Assembly: GCF_958450345.1 (NCBI RefSeq)
Contig: NC_088780.1
Location: 127,486,226 to 127,550,225 of the forward strand
DNA: 64,000 nt
Direction of reading: 5' to 3'
Source of the DNA: Calliphora vicina
Lineage: Eukaryota > Arthropoda > Insecta > Diptera > Calliphoridae
A program made the position numbers and the translations under genes. The notes beneath the pieces were generated by a model. The model worked only from the letters and a program-made list of their open reading frames with translations. It had not been told where the DNA came from and did not search any database. The first letter of the stretch is position 1. Each line of letters opens with the position of its first letter. Below, one piece after another: positions 57,892-64,000 of the stretch.

Positions 57892-58790
57892 CACAGTGGC
57901 GCCATTTTAGTTTTTTCTTTGCAAAAATCATAACTTTTGAACCAATTGAGATAATCCAAATGATAGATAATTTATCGACCTATGAAATGACTGTCTGAAA
58001 AGGGTTCTATGCCTTCTAGGTGCCTACTTATGGATTGTGGAAAAATCAATTTTATGGGAAGTAAAATAAAATAATTTTTTGATTTATTCTGTTTCTTTTT
58101 AAAGGCTTTTATGATTTAAAATTATCCCAGAAAAGATTTCGAATTTTTTTTCATTTAAAATTTAAAATTTTTTATTTTTTTTTTTAAATTTATTTTTACA
58201 TTTTTTGTAACATATTGCCCACAATCCGCAAAAGAGTGTGTTTTCACGGTTATATGTCATAAATTGCCCAAAAATGCAAAAATTTAAAAATCTTATTTTA
58301 GCAAAATACGAGGCAAGGATGTGCCGCTGGAAATTTTTGCATTAGGTAAAGGAATAATCAAAGAACTTATTTTGAAAATATGGCAAATATACAAATTTAT
58401 AGTTTTTTTTATTTTATCAAAGCTGAGAAATGTTGAAAAAATTGATAGTTGGTAAATATCGATTTACCTGAACAAACACGTAGCAAATAGTACAATTTTC
58501 TTTACTATTCTTTTTCTAATAAATAGATCTATCAACAGGATTAAAAATAATGACGATCCGTTAGCTAGTTTTTTAGATACTGTATCTGAATTACCTAAAA
58601 ATGGTCTGTTATTTTTGATCACTGAAAATCAGTCAACTTTGAACGACTATATCTTCTGAACCAAAAATCTGATTGTAACAAGAGTAGCATATTTGAAATC
58701 GTTGGACACTCTCCTTTAAAATAGATTTATTCAATATTTTTTAAGGGCACATTTTGATTATTGCAACCTCACTTATTAAGGTCTTTAAAA
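57892..58790. mobile_element. Second element beginning CACAGTGG, right end unclear
   Basis: CACAGTGGCGCCATTTTAG starts directly after CGTCG. The Y6 sequence resumes near 58790, but no matching inverted end was seen there, so this element is truncated or composite. Its part from about 58090 to 58640 matches the dispersed repeat at 34050-34480. Confidence 0.4.
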
Positions 58791-59113
58791 TGTCTATATC
58801 CATATTGTCTATATTAATGCCTTAGTTATCCAGTTATATCGCAAAAAATACTTTAAAGATCGAAGTAGTTGTGGTTTTTTGCTTATTTCTCAGCCATTTG
58901 TATGCGACCCAGAAAAAGCTTTATGGAGTCGCAAATGAAAAATGTGGAAATTACAAACGGAATGACATTCAACCAAACAAATTACGAATGCAGAACCTGT
59001 TTGTAAAATAAAAAGTTTTCGGCTCCAAGACCGGTTAATCGGATTTTTAGAAAATTAAATTTTTCGAATAACCTGCAACTCGGTTTTCTACACATGGTTT
59101 TTGAATACTCTAG

Positions 59114-59870
59114 TATAAGTACATTGTTTAATGATTACATATTTACTTGCATATATAAAAGTGCCCTTTGATATGTTGGCAGCTAAAGAAATAAAATGAA
59201 ACAAACTTTAAATTGTACATAACAAAGTTTTCTCTATAAAAGATCGCAATAGAAATGTAAAATTGTTGTTAACACTTTCATGCACGATTTTGCTTACAAG
59301 CAGAAAACTAATGCACTATAACTCGAAAATGGTTAATGATATGCAAAAATTTTTTTGAGCCACAATGTAGGATATTATATCTTGTAATAACATCTAAACA
59401 CGTAGAACAAAATAAGAGAGCTGTCGGGTAAAAAATGATTTTTGTGACCTTTTAGCAGCTTCGACATTTCGTGCAGCTGAAATGTGATTTTATGTCACTT
59501 TGGTTATCAAGAGGTCTATGATAATATTAATTTTATTATCTTTTCATTTCTAGTTTCACTGGTCTAATAAAAGCATTTAATTCGTTCGAGCATGAAAACG
59601 TTAAAATATATGAATGTATGGTTGAATTTTTTGCTAGAATGACTTTAATTTAAATACATTTTAAATTACTCATCAAAAAGTTGTTTTGGGAATACAAAAT
59701 TAAGTTTTTAGTAAGATTTAGTTTTAATGTGCTAAATTCCCAATTTAATTATGAATAAATTCACTGAAATTTATAGTTAGTTCCCTTTTCATCTGGAAGG
59801 AACAACAGGATACTTTTTATTTTGAAATTTAAAGTGGGTGGGGCATTTCCCATAAAAAGTAAATAGTTAT
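59114..59870. other. No feature recognised
   Basis: AT-rich DNA, nothing supported. Confidence 0.3.
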
Positions 59871-60640
59871 TATAAAATATTTGGTGAGTCTGGTGAACTA
59901 TAATTGTGAACGCCGCAAAACTTTGCGGAATTTACTTCGGGAACATTGTGCTCCTCTTAGATGAAAAAATGGCCACTGCACCACTTATACTAAATAAATA
60001 GTTATTTTCGAATATCTGCAGAACTATAACTCTGCCAGTCTTCAAATTTTATGCGAATCAATTTCTTATCAGTACATGTAGTTTAACCAGGTGCTGTAGA
60101 CCCTCCCATACAAATTAAATAGGTTTTTTCGAATATCTGGAGAACTATTGCTGAGGAAGTCTTAACATTTTGGCCTAAAATCATAATTATTATTGCACAT
60201 AGTTTGGCTGAAAATCGGCGGTATTGTATTAGCACCCATTCAATGTAAGGCCTTAATTTCGAATATCCGAACAACTATAATCGTAATTGAAACTTTGTAC
60301 GAATTAATTTCTTATCACTATACGGAGTTTGGCTTCAAATGGCCAGGATTGTAGTAGTGGGCGTGGCACCTATCAATCAAAGTAAGTAGTTATTTTCCAA
60401 TATCTCGAGAACTATAACTGTGAAAGTCTTCAAACTTTATATCAATAAATTTCGTATCACTGCATGAACTTTAATAAAAAAAGAAATAGGAGCGATCGAA
60501 ACAGGAGATGAGTCTTAATACCTTGAGAACTACAAATATGAGATTATTCAAACTTTGTTCGAATAGCTCTCTTATAATTTTACATACATTGGATCAAAAT
60601 GGTCGGCATGGGATTAGTAGGCCTGGCAACTCCCATAGAT
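59871..60640. repeat. Diverged tandem-like array, period about 120-136 bp
   Basis: The phrase ATATCTSGAGAACTATAAC or a variant occurs near 60011, 60132, 60264, 60400 and 60520. Each is followed by a CTTCAAACTTT-like and a TTTCTTATCACT-like phrase and by GGCGTGG/GGCACC remnants. Units are highly diverged, so the array is old. Confidence 0.55.
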
Positions 60641-61348
60641 ATGACAAATTATATATATAGGGGAAGCTATAGCAGGTATCAATATGAATATCTAGGACAG
60701 AAATGGGGGGTTAGAGGTGCTATAGCTAGTATATTATAATATATGATTAAAAAAGAAAAAGTTCCATAAATTCGAGGTAATATTTCGATAAAGAAAAAGT
60801 ACCATTAAGTCACCATTTTTAAATTCTCACTCATTCATCAAAACATTTTCTAAATTCAAGTTTCTAGGTTGTTTTTATAGAAACTATTGGAAAGTAATTT
60901 ATTGTTATCAAGCTCATAACACTGTGCTGGTTGAAAAAAAAAACATATTAAAACTTACTTAAAGGCAATTTTATTGAGGAATTTCGGTTTTTCAAGTCTA
61001 TTCAATAAACTCTACCGTTTTTGAGTTACGCGAATATATGTTGTGCAACCTCCTCCATTTTCCAAATAACGGTATATCTCGAAAATACTAGCTAAACTAT
61101 AAAAACGGTTAGCTAAACTATAAAAGAAGAAAGAAAAATACGATTAAGTCTAATTTGGTGAATTCTCACTCATTCAGGCTAACATGTTTCCACTTTCATG
61201 TTTATTGGTTCATTGTAATGAAAAATTGTATAATTAAGTCCCTTTCGGTATTGTAACTAATTTTAAATGTATGCTTAGAATAATGAAAAAGTAGAATAAA
61301 GACTTCTCCATTAATACAGAAAATTCAAAATGTGCCATTAAGAGTAAT
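60641..61348. other. No gene recognised; two loosely similar blocks
   Basis: Blocks near 60785-60880 and 61130-61220 share AAAAGTACCATTAAGTC/AAATACGATTAAGTC and AATTCTCACTCATTC. Nothing else seen. Confidence 0.35.
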
Positions 61349-61375
61349 AACAAGTAAAAGAGCTATATTCAGCTG
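61349..61375 (+). mobile_element. Y-family left-end stub, cut by the LINE
   Basis: AACAAGTAAAAGAGCTATAT followed by TCAGCTG is the Y tip. Sequence switches to GC-rich LINE DNA inside the hairpin loop. Confidence 0.6.
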
Positions 61376-61800
61376 TCCTCTACGATGGGTAGTCATCTTG
61401 ACGCGATGTAGAGGCTTAAGTGCGATGATTCGCGTTGGCCATGCTGGAGGGGACAGTTTAACTTGAGTTGGCTGTCTCTGGCAGGGTCTCCCATTCCAGA
61501 AGGGCACGCGTTGAGCATGATACTAAGAACTACCCTCCCTTTGTCTGATAGCGTCTGTTCTCCTCTGGGGCGGCTATCAGATGCTATTTCCATCGAACCA
61601 TTTTCCCCTCATTAAGAGGGGTGGTTAAGGTGGATAGTCCGGCTGGTCCGTAAGGACTCTTTAATGTCCGTCCGAAATCCACCAGCGTCTGTTTCCCATA
61701 TTGGGCGGCTGGTGGTCTGCGTCTGTTTCTCCAATGGGGCGGCAGTTATCTCAACACCTGGCAGCAGGTATAAAATGCAAGTAATTGTCCATCAGGACAC
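61376..61800 (+). other. 5' untranslated region of the LINE
   Basis: GC-rich leader containing related phrases GGCGGCTATCAGATG, GGCGGCTGGTGGTC and GGCGGCAGTTATC at spacing of about 60-130 bp. An internal promoter is expected in such elements but no motif is claimed. Confidence 0.6.
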
Positions 61801-63772
61801 ATGGAAGAAGATAAGGCATGCCCCATGTACCCGGTCGGGGGCTTCATAATCTCCGGGGACCCTACTCCCACAGCGATGGTTTCGGGCTGTGGTGAGTCGA
61901 ATGCTACTGCAACTCAGGCTAGTCAGGTGATCACACCGGGCCAGACTAGTCTGCATGCTACTGGTGTCGCAAGAGGTCAATCTGGCATACCCAGATTGGC
62001 TGATTGTAAAAAATCCAAGGCAATAGGTGGTAGTGACCTAAGCGGCGAGGTACCTCTGGACTTCTCTCCAAGTACCTCCAAAGCCGCGAAAGCCCAAGTC
62101 GTCAAGGCGGCTAAACCCCCTGTTTCGGGTGCCTCTAAGGGGGAAGCGACTAAGTCGCCCCTCACGGATGCTTCCCATATGCCAACTGTGCGCTCAGGTC
62201 TTGTGAAGGAATCCTCCTGTCCTGAAGACGCATCACCCCTGGCCAATCCCGGCTCTGAAACTAACCCCAGGCATAAAAACCCTGCTAGAAGGGCTGCTAC
62301 CACCAGGCGTTCCGCTTACCGCTTTGTTGAGGCACTTGGCTCGAAAAAAGTCGATGATCTCACTAAGGAGCAACAAGCTTCGCTTTCCTGGGCGAAAGCC
62401 TATATTGCTGGTCTCAAGACCGCTCCTCCTTCTGCTGAATTACCAGCGGGGCCTAAACGGCAACGTTCAGAGGAGGATACAGCGACCAAGAGCCAGCAAC
62501 CGGGACCTAAACGTCCCAAAGCGGCACAAAGGTCGTTAGCTAAATCCTTTAGCGAGATTGTCAAAGACAGTCTTGTTAGGGCGGTTATCGACCGGAGTGC
62601 GAATGACGGATCCATATCTCAATTGAATTGGGATATGGTGAAGCAAAAACTGGTAGGGGTGTTTTGGAAAGTTCTCAAAGAGAACCCAGGCACTCCTCCA
62701 CAATGCGATGACGCTGGTTGGTACCAGGGTCACGTAAAACTTATGTCTTGTGTAGATGAACGCTCAGCGTTGCTACTAAAGACTGCCGTCGCATCACTGG
62801 GTGAGGTTTGGCCGGGGTCTAGGCTTGAGGTGGTATCTGTGAGTGAGATACCCCGAAAGCCTAGATCCATAGCTAAAATACCAGCTGAGCCATCTAGCCC
62901 GGAGGAGATCTTGGAGATCCTTCAGTGCTGTAACCCACAGCTTCCAACTCAAGACTGGAAAGTTGTTAAGGTTACGGACGCTGAGGGCTCTTCAAGGAAA
63001 GCGATCGTTGTCCTGAATAAGGACTCTTTGGGGCCGCTAAGGAAGGCACAAAGGCAGGTCTACTATAGGGGTGTTTTGGAAAGTTCTCAAAGAGAACCCA
63101 GGCACTCCTCCACAATGCGATGACGCTGGTTGGTACCAGGGTCACGTAAAACTTATGTCTTGTGTAGATGAACGCTCAGCGTTGCTACTAAAGACTGCCG
63201 TCGCATCACTGGGTGAGGTTTGGCCGGGGTCTAGGCTTGAGGTGGTATCTGTGAGTGAGATACCCCGAAAGCCTAGATCCATAGCTAAAATACCAGCTGA
63301 GCCATCTAGCCCGGAGGAGATCTTGGAGATCCTTCAGTGCTGTAACCCACAGCTTCCAACTCAAGACTGGAAAGTTGTTAAGGTTACGGACGCTGAGGGC
63401 TCTTCAAGGAAAGCGATCGTTGTCCTGAATAAGGACTCTTTGGGGCCGCTAAGGAAGGCACAAAGGCAGGTCTACTATGGATTTGGTACGATCATCCTGC
63501 GTGTCTACCGTAGCGACAACAAAGGCGATACATCCTCAGGTGATGTAAAGCCCATGCTCTCGGAAGAGGGCATGGATTGCAATGACGCCACTGATCCAGC
63601 CGACACTGAAGATACCAACTCAGTCTCCGAACTAGTTGGTACATTCTTTGAACGGATGGATGAGGTGGTGGACGAGGACGCCCTCCTGAATTCTGACCAG
63701 GAGGACGCCGACGTCACTATTGTAAAAATGGAGCATGGTGAGGGTGACCCAGATAAACCTTCACCACTCTAA
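61801..63772 (+). pseudogene. LINE ORF1 (Gag-like, DUF4780-type), broken by a tandem duplication
   Basis: The frame starts at ATG 61801. The N-terminal 200 residues are Ser/Pro/Ala/Lys-rich and disordered-looking, followed by basic patches (GPKRQRSEE, GPKRPKAAQR) that could bind RNA or act as nuclear signals. The C-terminal folded part contains WYQGHVKLMSC, AVASLGEVWPGSRLEV, PSSPEEILEIL and TQDWKVVKV. A 412-bp segment is present twice (62655-63066, 63067-63478). Because 412 is not a multiple of three, the first copy runs into a stop at 63121-63123 after 440 residues; the second copy resumes the frame to the stop at 63772. One unit fewer would give about 519 codons. The product would coat the RNA in the ribonucleoprotein. 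An acidic tail (DEVVDEDALLNSDQED) precedes the stop. Confidence 0.85.
62655..63478 (+). repeat. 412-bp direct tandem duplication in LINE ORF1
   Basis: Units 62655-63066 and 63067-63478 look identical by eye. The joint AGGGGTGTTTTGG also shows a TA dinucleotide shared at both edges. It is either a recent duplication or an assembly error. Confidence 0.92.
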
Positions 63773-64000
63773 AGCAGCATCAGCTGCACTGCTCCTCCGA
63801 ATTGCTCAGAACGGGGAGGAGCTAGTCATGGTCCAGGAACCTTGGGTCCATCAGGACCGTATCTGTGGACTATGTTTGAAGGGCTATAAGCTCTACTTCG
63901 CTAAAGGCGCAGGTAAAATTAGATCCTGTATATTGGCTAAAAGCTCTTTGAAAATCTTCATTCTGTCTGATTACAGTAATGAAGATACAGTAGCAGTCTC
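63735..64000 (+). CDS. LINE ORF2, 5' end (endonuclease of endonuclease-RT protein)
   Basis: ATG at 63735 opens a frame shifted +1 relative to ORF1 and overlaps its last 38 bases, typical of LINEs with coupled ORFs. The first 88 residues include QINLHHSKAASAALL and VMVQEPWV. This resembles the start of the apurinic-type endonuclease domain, where an Asn and the Glu of QEPW are active-site residues. The RT domain would follow beyond the window. Partial; start choice is good but not proven. Confidence 0.75.
   Translation, partial: MVRVTQINLHHSKAASAALLLRIAQNGEELVMVQEPWVHQDRICGLCLKGYKLYFAKGAGKIRSCILAKSSLKIFILSDYSNEDTVAV

Larger units (their letters stand above)
56553..58966 (+). mobile_element. 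Y-family copy Y6, split by three insertions
   Basis: Pieces match Y in order: GTACCCTTCAACAAAGTATAC, then TTGACCCATTGTAGGCCTGA and TATACATACATCG, then after a 1.9-kb gap ATATCCATATTGTCTATATT and GGAAATTACAAACGGAATGAC. The AACAAGTAAG tip and the GTCY tract are missing. Confidence 0.65.
56414..59113. mobile_element. Candidate outer TIR element holding Y6 and its insertions
   Basis: CTAGAGTATTCAAAA at 56414 recurs as an exact reverse complement ending at 59113. Sequence inside both ends is CCGAAA/CGGTTTTC-rich. It encloses the split Y6 copy. No target duplication was found and the inner arms diverge quickly. Confidence 0.45.
61376..64000 (+). mobile_element. Loa-like non-LTR retrotransposon (LINE), 5' part
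   Basis: GC content rises sharply at about 61376. About 425 bp of 5' untranslated sequence precedes ORF1 (broken) and the start of ORF2. ORF1 has the DUF4780-type C-terminal region seen in Loa-clade elements. The element continues past the window, so the RT and RNase H are not visible. Confidence 0.8.

Overview
The window is AT-rich, gene-poor eukaryotic DNA that is almost entirely transposable elements, many nested in one another. The organism is most likely a higher fly (Diptera). The grounds are BEL/Pao LTR retrotransposons, a Loa-type LINE, Tc1/mariner elements, and many copies of a repeat resembling the dipteran 'mini-me' family: a conserved core beside a (GTCY)n tract with AT-rich arms. 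No complete host gene was recognised. One exon pair at 33.0-33.1 kb (minus strand) looks like the 3' end of a host gene.

Layout. 1-10.6 kb: two BEL elements head-to-tail sharing one LTR (LTR 3542-4180). The left one (A) is cut by the window edge and lacks 177 bp of RNase H; the right one (B) is intact with 639-bp LTRs. 10.6-31 kb: a field of two Helitron-like non-autonomous families, called X (about 0.35-0.75 kb, with hairpin and CAGC/CGGA-rich tract) and Y (mini-me-like, GTCY tract), with fold-back elements, MITEs, a tRNA-derived SINE and a decayed mariner. 31-33 kb: a palindromic 445-bp element, an intact DD37E Tc1/mariner transposon, then the candidate host exons. 36.9-46.5 kb: a 2.3-kb long-TIR element whose right arm is split by a complete BEL (C, minus strand, 5-bp target duplication AACAT). 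One LTR of C carries a younger 250-bp MITE. 49.5-54.3 kb: a fold-back element with roughly 0.95-kb arms, entered by a hAT-type element (8-bp duplication GTCATTAT) and a Y copy; the hAT element holds another Y copy with about 53 GTCT units. 56.4-59.1 kb: a three-level nest including a TTAA MITE and elements whose ends begin CACAGTGG. 61.4-64 kb: 5' part of a Loa-like LINE whose ORF1 is broken by a 412-bp tandem duplication; ORF2 runs off the window.

Functionally, the potentially autonomous machinery here is BEL B and C (Gag-protease-RT-RNase H-integrase polyprotein) and the DD37E transposase. ORF2 of the LINE starts intact but is incomplete. Everything else depends on enzymes encoded elsewhere. 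Nesting gives relative ages: fold-back element, then hAT, then Y inside it; long-TIR element, then BEL C, then the TAA-flanked MITE.

Convention: for X and Y copies, '+' means the AACAAGTAAG end lies on the left. All boundaries, repeat matches and identities were read by eye and not computed.
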